From Cryptomeria japonica (taxonomy: Eukaryota; Streptophyta; Pinopsida; Cupressales; Cupressaceae), in NCBI RefSeq assembly GCF_030272615.1, contig NC_081414.1, forward strand, positions 810,005,069 through 810,069,068: DNA of 64,000 bases, written 5' to 3'. Positions 12,754-23,706 of this stretch are shown here, one piece after another. Within the stretch, counting starts at the first letter, position 1; every line of letters begins with the position of its first letter. The notes under the pieces are model-generated. The model worked only from the letters and a program-made list of their open reading frames with translations, did no database searches and was not told where the DNA came from. Both the position numbers and the translations under genes were made by a program.

Positions 12754-14058
12754 TGTTGAACATGCCATGATACTAAGAGGGGGGGTGAATCAATATTCCC
12801 CAAACATAACACTCTAATATTTTGTTACTTAATTTGATCTCAATGAACCTTAGCATGAAATGATATAAGTAGTTGAAATGAAATCCAAAACATACACAAC
12901 CATAAGAGAGACACTAGATTTTTATATGTGGAAAAATTAAATGGGAAAAACCGTGGAGAGGGTTAACTCAAGATAATATAACTAGTTATATGAGATTACA
13001 AAAACGGCTCACTACTAGAGGGCTCACTACCTAGAATACAATGACTTACTGTCGGAAGGCTCACTGCCAAGAAAAATAAGAATGAACTAGAGAAAATAGC
13101 ATCTACATATGCATGGGATAAGTTCCAATTAAGCTAAGAGATCACATCAATTGCTTGTAGTAGATATGGTTAAGAATCTCTACAACTCATTTACTATCTG
13201 CCTACTCCAATCCACTCACACTCAAAATAGTATCATACTAAATCGATCCTTCTTCTTCAGCCACAAATATCAACTCTCTCACTCTATTGCTCATCACCTT
13301 CTTTTCACTCATACTATGGTTCATGTACAAACATAATATATATATATATGTCTACACCAATCAAAATATACATCAATTTGGACTCAAGAACACTTTCCTC
13401 AAAGATATTCCAATGGTCAGATCACACGCTACAAGCACGAGAACAAAAAATAATGAGAGCATTCAAGGTCGGCCTGACCTAGAATGAAAATATCCTCAAA
13501 TATCCATAAGAACATGCTTTTGAATCATAAAGAATAGTTAAAGACATGAATAATAGATCATCAAAAGGATTATCATTAGAAATAAAAATTTGGAGGAAAC
13601 TGGAGCTCATAAAACTGCCAAACACTGCACAACCAAATATATTTCTAGAGCACATCTAGAGCATGAATTTCAGAGCACCAAAACTTGAATACAAAACCCT
13701 TAAGCAATGAAAACCAACATATCAAAAATGTTATAACATATCTGCAATGAGACAAAGATGTGAATCATTGTAATTCAGAAAAATATCCACTAAATACCAC
13801 TAGATTGTATTATCACTACTACATATACATCCAAATCATGAAACTTAATTGCCACAATCAACACCAAACTTAAGAGATCAAGGTAAACATATCCATATAC
13901 AATTCTAGAGCAACAAACATATTAGCAATACATTTGCAACAATAGGGACCTCCATCTTTATATATACATAATTATCTTCCACTATTCGGCATCATATATG
14001 GACCAATTTGGATCACTAGGTTTGACATCAATGACAACAAAGACATATATTTCTAACA
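12754..14058 (-). mobile_element. 3' LTR of a minus-strand LTR retrotransposon
   Basis: On the minus strand this 1305 bp unit begins TGTTAG, ends TTCAACA, and is preceded by a strong purine tract (14059-14074), the classical PPT-LTR junction. The + strand end contains a GAGGGGGGGTGAATCAA motif and repeated GGCTCACTAC-type strings. Related motifs occur in the opposite orientation in the LTR at 19338-20510. No second LTR of the same type was found in the minus orientation, so the element is incomplete or rearranged. No target-site duplication was seen. Confidence 0.65.
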
Positions 14059-14074
14059 ATCTCCCCCCTTTTCC
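14059..14074 (-). promoter_or_regulatory. Polypurine tract of the minus-strand element
   Basis: The + strand reads ATCTCCCCCCTTTTCC, which is an uninterrupted purine run on the minus strand ending at the LTR start. It primes plus-strand synthesis in LTR elements and fixes the element's direction. Confidence 0.7.
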
Positions 14075-14199
14075 TTGATGACAAAACACTTAAACTCTAT
14101 CCTTTATACACTTGTACATTTCTATCATAGCTCCCCCATAGATGACAATTTCTTAATTCTCCTTGATTCTCCAAAATTCTCAAATATTTCTCCCAATAC

Positions 14200-16009
14200 T
14201 CAATATTTCTCCCCCTTTGACATCAAAGACAAAGGGTAACAAAAAGGGTTACCAAAACTATACTACACAAAGGTTTTGAATTACACTCACCTAGAAAATT
14301 CTCTTGTACTTCTCTTCAAGTTCTAGAAGAAGGGTCTTTCAAGAAGAAGAATTTGCACCTAAACTATCATTTTCCACCACAATATAAACAAATTCAGATA
14401 AGGAACTTGGAATTGTACACACTTTTTTGCTTCAATAAGGAGACTGGAAAGATGTTCCAATCTGGCTTCACCTATCTCCTTCACTTTCTATAAAATATTC
14501 ACAACATCTTCTTTCCGCCTCTGGAAATTTATATAAGGCCAGACTGCAAAGAGTTCATCTTCTTTCTCTGTTTACTATCTCTATCACTGAAGCTATCAAA
14601 TGATTTACCCATGGAATTCAACTTAGACTCAATGGAATCAATTTTAGCTTTGAAATGTTCCATATCTGCAAGCCACTGAAGACAATACTTATACACTCTA
14701 GCTACTTCTCTAAAACATGCTTTCATTTCCTTAATGCATTCAAACAATCTCTTTTGAGAATAGCCACATTTTATCTCCATATTTTCCTGAACTTCATATT
14801 TTTCACCTGATTCTTTAAGAGGTTTCTTCATATAGTCTTTAAGCATTTCAAACAGAACATTCAAGATGATATCTGCAATATTGTCTAGAGAAATACTACT
14901 CCAAAGCCAATAATCAACTAAAAATTCGTCAATCCTATCTTGATCATATGAAGGTCACTCAAGCCACAAATCTCCAATCTTCTTCAAGCCATCTGCTTCC
15001 CCAATAAAACTTAAAATGGTTTCAACTCTACAAGGGTCATCTTCATGCATACTACCTTCATGATTCTCAACTAAAGCCAACTTTCCCTTATCAAAGGAAA
15101 TTATCTCTTTCTTTTCTTCACTCTTAATTTTCTTCATCAGTTTCGAAGAAAACACATCGATTCTTCTCTTTTAAATATTTCCCGCTGGAGGGGCTATCCT
15201 TAGGAGTACTGATAATACAAGGAACTGGAGCAGAGCCTAACATCTTTTGAAGGTTTATGAAATGATTCTTGCATGCCTGATCTTTCTCTACCAAACAATC
15301 TAGACGCCTATAAATTTGTTTTCCAATAGAAACATTTGATTTACACATAACCTTCTCTTTCAATGGTATGGATCTTGTGAAGTACAACATTAAGCTCATG
15401 ATCAAAGAACCAAATCAGAAAGGATATCCTTGATTTTTCATCATAGTAATATTCTCTACTAGTTATGTCTACAATAACTCACGTAAATCAAATTTTATTC
15501 TTTCTTTCACCATTTGATGTGGAATATATACTGCTATCGCTGAAGTTGGTCCTTCTTTATTTCTGAAATAATTTTTTTAAGAAATTCCATAAACAACATA
15601 CCTCACCATAGGGTCGATGATCATATCAATTATCAATGCCCATTGATCACCTGTGACACCAGTTAGGGTTTCAACTTCTTTGTTCTTGATAGATCTCTTC
15701 ACCAGAATGGGTCCAACATCACAAAGACTAGAAATAGCTGACATTTCTTCAAAATTGAATAGGGTTTGTCCAGCATCATATAATGATCCTCAATATGATT
15801 TAAAATAAATTTGATCAAATCCTCATCTACAAACCACAAAAACTCTCTCCAAATATCCAGACCTTTGTGCCCTAATTCTCTAATTTTCTATGATTCTACA
15901 TCTGACAAAGAAATTTCTAAATTCCTAATATTCTCATGATTATATTCCTCTAATTGTCCTTTTTCAAAAAATTTAATGTTTCTACTGTTAGATTCTCTGC
16001 AATAGACAT
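14200..16009 (-). pseudogene. Long degenerate minus-strand ORF of unknown function, inside the LTR element
   Basis: Reading the minus strand from an ATG at 16009, about 600 codons can be followed through several stops and frameshifts. The open pieces are 15405-15124, 15155-14955 and 14864-14529. Visible strings include CDVGPILVKRSI near 15700, SLMLYF near 15390, and a helical, charged C-terminal part with likely coiled coil (EHFKAKIDSIESKLNSMG near 14650). It sits just before the PPT, where some plant LTR elements carry an extra ORF after pol. Loose resemblance to plant 'putative transposon protein' ORFs is only an impression. I do not recognise a catalytic motif. Confidence 0.4.
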
Positions 16010-16379
16010 CTTAGGATACATAGAGAAAAGATGTGAAAAATGCCTTTTTGCGCTAACTCTGCTTTGAATTTCCTTTTGCACTTTAATAGCTTTGCACTTT
16101 AAACTCTTCAATACATAATGCAATATGATCTTGAAAGAAATAGATATTTAACTTATTCATTGTACCTAGGGTTTTGCCGCAAAAAAACTATCTTCTCATA
16201 GTGACATCAATTGAATTTTGTACTTCTGCATATGCAATCTATGAGAGCATATGATACATAATGCCAACAATACCAACATGATCAACACCAGCATGCACAA
16301 GCTACTATATGAATTTCCCTCATCGGAGGGGGTACAAATAGATCTTTATTTGAAGTCCCCCCTAAGACAAAACTACCAG

Positions 16380-18110
16380 ATCAATTTGCGGAGGAAGAAG
16401 CACCTGTATCGAACTCAGGTACAATAGACTCAATCGCTTCTTTCTTTCTTCATACCATAGAATTATTCTTCTTAGATTCACTTGATTTTACTGAAGCATT
16501 CACATTTCTACATTTGTTAAAAAAATGTCCAAATTTGTTGCAATTTTGTAATCAAAGTTAACACTCTCACTACTACTTACCTCTGCAATAAACTATTATC
16601 ATGATTCACCTTCATTACCACCTTCATTGCTTATCAATTTCTCCACTCTGAGAAATTGTTCATCTGCAACGTCTCTCTTCTTTTTCACCTATTGTTCCCA
16701 TTTGCTTCCACCATTGACTTCTGGGATTTCTAACTCTCCCTCTGCATAAACATCTTTTCCTACATCCACACCATCCTCTAAGGCATTATGATACTCTAAG
16801 ACATAGTCAAAGTGATCCTTATCATGCTGGTATATTTCAACATCGACCTCATCTTTATTTTCAGAAGTGTTACAATGGCCCTTTGCTACAAACTATTGTT
16901 TTGTATCGTCCTAACATACTACTGTACATAACTTGTCTTCTCTCTTTCTCATCTTCAATTCTTTCTTTGGGTGATTCTCTTGCCCCATCCCTCATCATCT
17001 TCCAGGTCTCATTCATGACCTTCTCTTTTAGGTTTCTCAGACATGCAACCACATAATTAAACACAACATTAGAAAATAAAACAAGAGACCAACATGTCTC
17101 CCAAAGTACCTCCTTCATGGACACCATCCTTTCTTGTTTGCTTCTTCTTTTGAGTTCTTCTTCATGCACTACTTTACATTATTTATTACTTTCTTTCATG
17201 TTCCCCATAATGAAAACTTCTTTTACTTCTTCCTTGACATGATTCTCACTCCACAACTTTCTATTGTTTGAACTTTTTCCATCTTCTCTCTTCATGGTAG
17301 CCATCTTCTCCCCTCTTTTTTTCTTGACAATCTCCTTTATAGGCCACTTTATCTTTTCTATCATTGGCCAAACCCAAAAATATTCTTGGCTTCTCTCCTC
17401 AAGAATTTCCATCACCATAATATTATGTTACAAGTGTGACTGCCATTGCACTAAAAGATCGACCTGTTAATTCCCGATACAACCAATAGACTTATAGAAT
17501 CCACACGAGGTGGTTGAGTCATGTCACAAATCTAAGTGTTGTGCTATATAACACAAGGAGAACAAGGGCACACACCTTGCAACAATCCCCCCTAGCACAA
17601 ACAAGGGGTTTGAACCTGTGACCAAGATTTGATACCACTTATAATAAGTGTGGTTGTTATTGTACCAAAATATTGACCTATTAATTCCTGATACAACCAC
17701 TAGACTTATAGAATGCATAGGAGTCGTTTAATCCATGTCACAAATTTGAGCATTGCACTGCACAATAGAAGGAGACCAAGGGCGTACACCTTGCAACATC
17801 TTCTACTTCTCAATATCTCTTCTCAAAGTTGCCATTTATTTTTCAAACTCTACATCTTTCTTTTTCATCTTTTCTTTCTTCGTGTCTCTCTCCTTGAAAC
17901 CCTCTCTTATAGAATGTTGTTGCATCTTAAAATTTTCCTTCTTGTCTTTTCTTTTGAGACTTTCTTGTTTGTATGGCGATGCATATTTCTTTCTCTTTCT
18001 TGACTTCTAGATACCTCACCTAGGGCTTCCCTCATTTTCTCTTCCCTAGTCTTTTGGAAACCATGTTCTTCCTCTGAACCTGGCAATCTGTAATGCACAA
18101 ATCTACAAAC
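16380..18110 (-). pseudogene. Degenerate minus-strand gag-like region, split by a TRIM element
   Basis: The minus strand carries highly charged, helix-forming text in several open pieces (18098-17907, 17418-17179, 17169-16870). Near 16545-16500 there is a zinc-knuckle-like string CNKFGHFFNKC, which lacks the first Cys of a CCHC box. A tRNA-primer-like site lies upstream on the same strand (18184-18196). Together these suggest the 5' part of a minus-strand retroelement. The TRIM element at 17426-17798 interrupts the reading. No intact protein can be made. Confidence 0.4.
17426..17798 (-). mobile_element. TRIM: very short LTR element (about 373 bp)
   Basis: Two direct repeats of about 159 bp (17426-17584 and about 17640-17798) flank only about 55 bases. 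On the minus strand, the inner bases next to the right repeat read AGTGGTATCAAATC, a tRNA-Met-like primer site. Those next to the left repeat read CTAGGGGGGATTG, a purine tract. That is the layout of a terminal-repeat retrotransposon in miniature. The repeats are visibly diverged and no clear target duplication is left. It codes for nothing and needs an autonomous partner. Confidence 0.6.
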
Positions 18111-18183
18111 CCAAATCTATGAACATCAAATTACAATTTCCACAATCAATGACTATAACCAATTTTTCTTGCCCAGATCTTTT

Positions 18184-18196
18184 GATCTCTGATACG
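18184..18196 (-). promoter_or_regulatory. Possible primer binding site, minus strand
   Basis: The minus strand reads CGTATCAGAGATC, close to the initiator-Met tRNA type. It comes shortly after a possible LTR end (TGATGG on the + strand at 18200 is TC-CATCA on the minus strand). The presumed LTR beyond 18200 does not resemble the LTR at 12754-14058. Confidence 0.35.
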
Positions 18197-18199
18197 AAA

Positions 18200-19325
18200 T
18201 GATGGAAATGCCAAATTGAAACCCCAAACACACATTCCACACACAAGGTACAATGATAGGAAGTTAAACAAAACAACTAGATTCTATAAGCTTCCTGTTA
18301 GAACTATGATAGGAATTGAACAACAAATAACCAAATTCCATAACAGAAACATTGAGTGGTCAAATAGCACTATGTTTACATAAACACCAAGAAGCAACAT
18401 GATCAATCAATCCTACAGAATCTAAACATCAAAACATTAACTTTATTATCACACATCATATGATGCGGGTTACATTCATAATAGATGACTACATTCAAAC
18501 ATTTGGCCATACACTTGTTCGGACAACTTCCATTTTGCATTCTGCTAGGCCTCTACAACTCACCCACGATTTTGTACTTCTTTTCTATCTCTTCACACCT
18601 CCTCTTCTATTTTTCTCTCTCACGTCTCTGACTCTCTCGTTTTACCACTTCATTTCCTCTTTACATTTTTTAACAATTACTGATCTTCTAACTTGTTACC
18701 AGTTCAAGTTATTGGCATGTATTCACCCAATGGTATCCTCCTTTGACATGACCTCTTGTATTCCATCTTGGACCCTCTAACACACTTTCTTTTCTATTGT
18801 TCAACCTTCCATTTATGCTATAATTGTTCTAAAATATATATTTCTCCCTCTTCCAACTTGATCGGGCTCACTCTATCTATGTGTTGGGACTTTCTTTCCT
18901 ATCCAAATCGAACTTGACTATTCAACCTCTATGGCCTCATCTGACCAACCAACCTTTTATCTCTATTTTCCTATTTTATCTATGGTCTTAGTTTCTTCCG
19001 ACTACTCAGTCACTTCTGACCGTTCCATTACCATTTGTAACTAACTCTTTTCAAATGTTCATTAATCATTCATATTATTTTCAACTTCATGTTGATGTGG
19101 CAATAGGATCTATGTCTAGAAAACTTAAACTTATAATACGACTGAGTGCGTCAGTCAGAGGAAACAACTCAATGCTCCTACATAAAGAGGAGATAATGAG
19201 AAGATGAGATGTTTGGGAAAGGAGGATGTGAAGTGGATTGATAAATTAAGTATTTGGATTTTGTAGAATTTTGGTATGGGAGCTGTTAAAATTATTGTTG
19301 TTGTTGATATGTTGCCATCAATGAC
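18200..19325. other. Unassigned sequence between retroelement parts
   Basis: There is no coding signal I can support. The open frame at 18460-18780 encodes a Ser/Thr/Leu-rich low-complexity peptide and looks like chance. The left part may be the LTR belonging to the primer site at 18184. The right end runs into a purine tract. Confidence 0.35.
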
Positions 19326-19337
19326 AAAGGGGAAGAT

Positions 19338-20510
19338 TGTTGCAAAGTTGATTAGAATGAGCTATTAATGTGCTATCATTGATGTCAACATATTTTGTTT
19401 GTGATTAGTGACTAGTTGATATAATTGATATTGAGTTCTTTGTGTAGTTGTACTGAGAGATTTGCTCTGCACATCTTCTATATTTTACATCTATTCATGC
19501 AGTTTGGATATGTTATTTTGCAATATTTAGAGATGTTATATATATTCTGAATTTGTTTCTCCAGATTGTTGTGCTAAGGAAGTTGTATTTACTAGTATAC
19601 TTGACATTGTTTCCATATGAAATGCATGTTGCACATTTGTTCACATTATGGTTTTTGGTGTTGTAATTTTGGAGTTAATTTGATAATGTCCTTAGCTTCA
19701 TTATATTTAGTTGGCACACGTTCTTGGGCTTCAAAAGCATGCTTTCAAAGTTCGATGGTGTTTGCTCTAGTTTTTTCTAACCTCAGGTGTTTACACTTCA
19801 TATTATTGCTCTTATGATTATGGATTGTTGTATAACATGTTTGATATTTATTTTGCTCTCAATTAAGATGTATTGTGGTCCACGTTACATTCTTTTCCAC
19901 CGCAGGAATCTTTAGTACCAAACTAATTTGACAAGGACTAAAATGGGTGTTGTGAAATAAAATGAAATGCAATGGTGTATGAAAGATGATCTATCTCCTT
20001 GATTGTTTGATAACTGCTATGCGAGTTGGTGAAAAGTGTTGAGCAGAGTGAAATTTCATGTTTTATCTATTGTAAGAAATGACCTAAATGTATCTACAGA
20101 TCTTATGGTTATAGAAATGCATCAGTGATGGATTCTTTCTCTTTGATTCTTCTTTTTTTTGGTTGTGACCCCTCCAAGAGTGAGCCTCTCTTTCTTTTGA
20201 GTAGTGATCCCTTTGGCAGTGACTCTTTCTTGTAAAAATTACCTTAACCTGTGTCAACCTAATGGGTGTTCACATATTGAGAATAGCATTCTCTATGGTT
20301 TTTCCCCCTAACAAGGGTTTTAATGTAAAATTTAGTGTTTCATTGTGTTTGGTGTCATCTTTTATCATGCTCACATCTTTATGTGGATTAAGTGTAAAAT
20401 TTAAGTTGTTGCAGATATGATTTAAGGGAATAGACTTAAGATTTATTTATACAATTGATTCACACACACCCCCCCCCTCTCAGTTGTCTTATGGATTAGA
20501 ACATTCAACA
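19338..20510 (+). mobile_element. LTR in plus orientation, preceded by a PPT
   Basis: A purine tract (AAAGGGGAAGAT, 19326-19337) runs into a TGTTGC start. The unit ends TTCAACA at 20510, with inverted TGTTG/CAACA ends. Near the right end, 20460-20482 contains the reverse form of the GAGGGGGGGTGAATCAA motif of the minus-strand LTR at 12754. Both LTRs share a TCATTGATGTCAA string near their starts. It is a related but diverged family, facing the other way. No matching internal region remains. Confidence 0.6.
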
Positions 20511-20879
20511 AGATCTAGCAGATCTAGAGCCTGCGATATAGCAACAACCATTGATTAAAAATTTAGACTATGATGCCAAGACTTACAAAATATTATTTAT
20601 ATGAGATAGATCGGTCACTAGGCCAAAAGGGTCAATTTTGAATGGGGCGAAAGACATGAAGTCATGACTAAAAGGGGGGAAACCACCTATATTAGGAAAC
20701 AAAAAATTATAATGCAAGCTTAAGACCAAAGCTAAGGGTTTAGAGTTTCAGGCATGTAAACACAGACTTAGCTTATTCGTAGGTTTTTAGGACCAAAGGG
20801 CAACAAAATTTAGGGGTGGCTCCACAAAAGTTTTCCTTCCAAGTTTGACATTTTTTTTTTTACAATAGAAATTTTAAAA

Positions 20880-22070
20880 TATTTCACTTCCATGAAATTT
20901 TACGAATTAAGTGGCATTTTATTAACAATAAAAGAATGAATGAAAAATAGTGAAGAATTGCTAGAACAAGATTTTGCATCTTGGGAAAATATAAGAGGAA
21001 AAATGTTAATTTGTTTTAGGGAAATGACTATCATTCCAAAACAAAGCATAGAGATGATTCTAGTCATAATTATAGAGGTGTGGATTATGGTCAGTGATTT
21101 TTCTATGATTTTTAGGGAAGAAATAAGAATAATAGAGGTAAAAACTGATGTAGAAGCAAAGATATTGGTAGGTTCAAAATAAATGTTCAATATTTTTAGT
21201 GTAATAAATTTGCAATTATAAATCTAAATGTTTGCATAAGAAATTTACTCATAATAATGTAGAAGATACACAAAATCTATTTCTTTCTTGTTTGAATACA
21301 AGTTCAAATGAAGAGACTTTATCATATATTGATTTTGATTGTTTCTCACATATGACTTCTAATGAAGACATATTTATTAATTTGGATGAAACACATAATT
21401 ATATTGTTGTATTGGAGGATAAAAAATCACATAGCACTAAAGAAAAATGAACTATAGAAGTAGAAAACACAAATCATAATATTACATATACTTATGATAC
21501 TTTTTCAGTTTCTGTTTTATAATAGAGCTTATTATCAATTAGTTAGATGCTTGAGTAAAATTGTCACTTTTTTTTTAAAATCGATAAATGCATCACAAAA
21601 GATAAGTCACAACTATATGCATTGGTTGCATGAGCATATATGACTAGTGATTCTATGTTTCCTATTCATTTATCTTCAAGCAATTAGTTTTTGAGCACTA
21701 TAAAAGTGCATGATAGTTAGTTATGGCATCAAAGATAAGGACGTCTCAATTTTGAATGTTTTCTTTTGCTTAAGAAGAAACATATAGTTGGAAGATTATC
21801 TTTTCTTAATAATAAATAAGAAATTTGAGAACAATATTTATTTGGAAGACAAAAAGTAAACTAGAAAAATGTGATTGATTTGTCTAGAAGGGCAAGAGGA
21901 CCTCTTGAAGTTATTGGTACTGATTTATGTGGTCCCATTACAACTCTCTCACTAAATACATCCAAGTATTTTCTAACTTTCATTCATGGTTTTTCTTGTA
22001 AAACTTGGATCTATCATTTGGTTGATAAATCATAATTTTTTGATAAGTTTGTTGATTTCAAACAATTAGT
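20880..22070 (+). pseudogene. Dead Ty1/Copia pol fragment, copy A
   Basis: The pieces are a zinc-knuckle-like string near 21200-21235 (CNKF...KSKCLHKK in broken frame), a protease-region string CFSHMTSNEDIF (21337-21372), and an integrase segment with DLCGPI near 21922-21940 followed by a YFLTFIH...KTWIYHLVDKS stretch. Frameshifts and stops are frequent. The fragment ends at 22070 and nothing of reverse transcriptase remains. Copy B (29390-30558) has nearly the same lesions, so it was dead before the duplication. Confidence 0.7.
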
Positions 22071-22267
22071 TAAATTAATATATTTAATTAATTTATCCTA
22101 ACCCTCTTCTCCTATTAATTAAATAAATTATTCAATTTATTTGATTTAATTCACTTAACTAAATTCAGTCCATTAGTTAAATAAATAAATCATATTTATT
22201 TAATTAAATCTTCTCTCACATTTAAATAAATTAATATTTATTTAAATTCCCCCAAAATCCCATCTCT

Positions 22268-22645
22268 CACTATTTTAAATAAATCATTTATTTAAATCAC
22301 CTTTATCCTCCACCCACTTGTATTTTTCTACAAATGCAAGTTGCACAACTATTTTAGATAAATCATTTATTTAAATCACCTTTATCCTCCACCCACTTGT
22401 ATTTTCCTACAAATGCAAGTTGCACAACTATTTTAAATAAATTATTTATTTAAAATCCTATTTATCCTCACCCACTTGAAACCTTTAATGGTTTCCCTTA
22501 AAGTCTTCAAACTTAATAGCTTCCCTTAAAGATTTCTTAAAACTTTAATGGTTTCCCTTAAAGTCTTCAAATTTAATGGCTTCCTTCTAGAGTCTTCTCA
22601 AACCTTTAATGGTTTCCCTTAAAGTCTTCAAGCATTTAATGCTTT
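22268..22645. repeat. Tandem repeats inside the Tat-type LTR
   Basis: One unit of about 79 bp is present about two and a half times (starts near 22269, 22349 and 22427). It is followed by a shorter unit containing TTTAATGGTTTCCCTTAAAG, repeated three times with a degenerate version between. Confidence 0.75.
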
Positions 22646-23269
22646 ATCTTCTTTTTTCTCATTTAAATAAATTAATATTTATTTGAATATTTACCCAAAT
22701 GCAAATTATACCATTTAATTGAAATAAATGATTTTATTTTAATTGAAAATACCAAAATTCCTCCCACTTGCATTTTCCTACAAAATCTACTTGCATGCCT
22801 AAACCCCTTCTAGATTCTTCTAAACCCTTCCTAATTAACCTAATCCATCCCCTAAATATTGTCACATTCCTAAGCAAATTGGAGTCACTTCTCAAAGACT
22901 CCAAAGTCTTTGAAAAACAATTAATGCTTTGTGTGTTCAACAAATTAACCTCTAGAGTCTTCCAAACCACTTATGGCTCTTACATGACCATTAATGGTTA
23001 ATTCCACTTGCACCCATGGTTAAGGACTTTGACACCTAACTTAACCCTCATGTAACCCATGTGTCTCTTCAAAGCATTTATTTCTTTGACTAGGGTCGCC
23101 ATCATGTCCCCTCAAGCATTTAATGCTCCTTATCTCTCCTCTCAAGCCTCCTCATGGTGACGCTTGTCGAACTAGGACTGGGTTGAAAGTCTCACATGGA
23201 TTGAATATCTTTCAATCCTAACCCTTGTTAAGATTGCTCAATCTTAACCCTTCATTTCCTCATTTCTTC

Positions 23270-23279
23270 TATAAATAGA
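23270..23279 (+). promoter_or_regulatory. TATA box of the Tat-type LTR
   Basis: CTATAAATAG is a near-perfect plant TATA box. It lies about 410 bases before the LTR end, as expected for an LTR promoter. Confidence 0.6.
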
Positions 23280-23690
23280 ACCCTTCTCCTTAAGAAAAGG
23301 AGGAAGCATTAGAGTATTGTTGTTATATTGGTATTAGCATAGAGATTTTTCATAGAATCACTATCTACACTTGCATAGCATTTTCTTATCATATTCAACC
23401 ATCTTGAATCTCCATATGGCATCCATGGCTAGTGCTAAAAGCTAAGAGCTACACTCATTTGGGACTTGGAGAGGGGAGAAACAAGGGAGAGGCATCAAAA
23501 GGCATCATGGAAGCATCTCAGGGAGGCTCTTCTCCTTTCTTTAATTTTGTTAAACTTCTTTCATTCTTTTTGAAATCTCTTTTGATATGTTTGGAATGGT
23601 TTTTAGTTCTTTGTTTTGTTTTTATGGTTGAAACTAACTTATTAACATTGAACTTTGTTGTTGCCTTATCCTCATTTCCATGACATCATT

Positions 23691-23706
23691 TGGTGAACCC
23701 GACGTG
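23691..23706 (+). promoter_or_regulatory. Primer binding site, non-Met type
   Basis: TGGTGAACCCGACGTG follows the LTR end by 5 bases. The form resembles the primer sites of Tat/Ogre-lineage gypsy elements and not the initiator-Met type seen elsewhere in this window. The tRNA identity is not verified. Confidence 0.55.

Larger units (their letters stand above)
22074..23685 (+). mobile_element. LTR of a Tat/Ogre-type gypsy element (left end uncertain)
   Basis: The LTR ends CCATGACA at 23685, just before a primer binding site. It holds a good core promoter, CTATAAATAG at 23270-23279. It also holds tandem repeats (22268-22645) of a unit of about 79 bp and a shorter unit of about 30-60 bp around CTTTAATGGTTTCCCTTAAAG. 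The left end does not start with TG and may be cut. The small open frames in it (22734-23001, 23432-23683) overlap the promoter and repeats and are not supported as genes. Confidence 0.55.

Noticed and set aside
12754-20510. DNA transposon with long terminal inverted repeats
   Set aside because: Each end has a TG...CA LTR form with an adjacent purine tract, the two ends are strongly diverged, and the outer flanks show no matching target duplication.
20900-21190. Minus-strand frame of 96 codons, longer in copy B (29388-29762)
   Set aside because: It is the shadow of the dead Copia fragment. The coding sense of that fragment is the plus strand.
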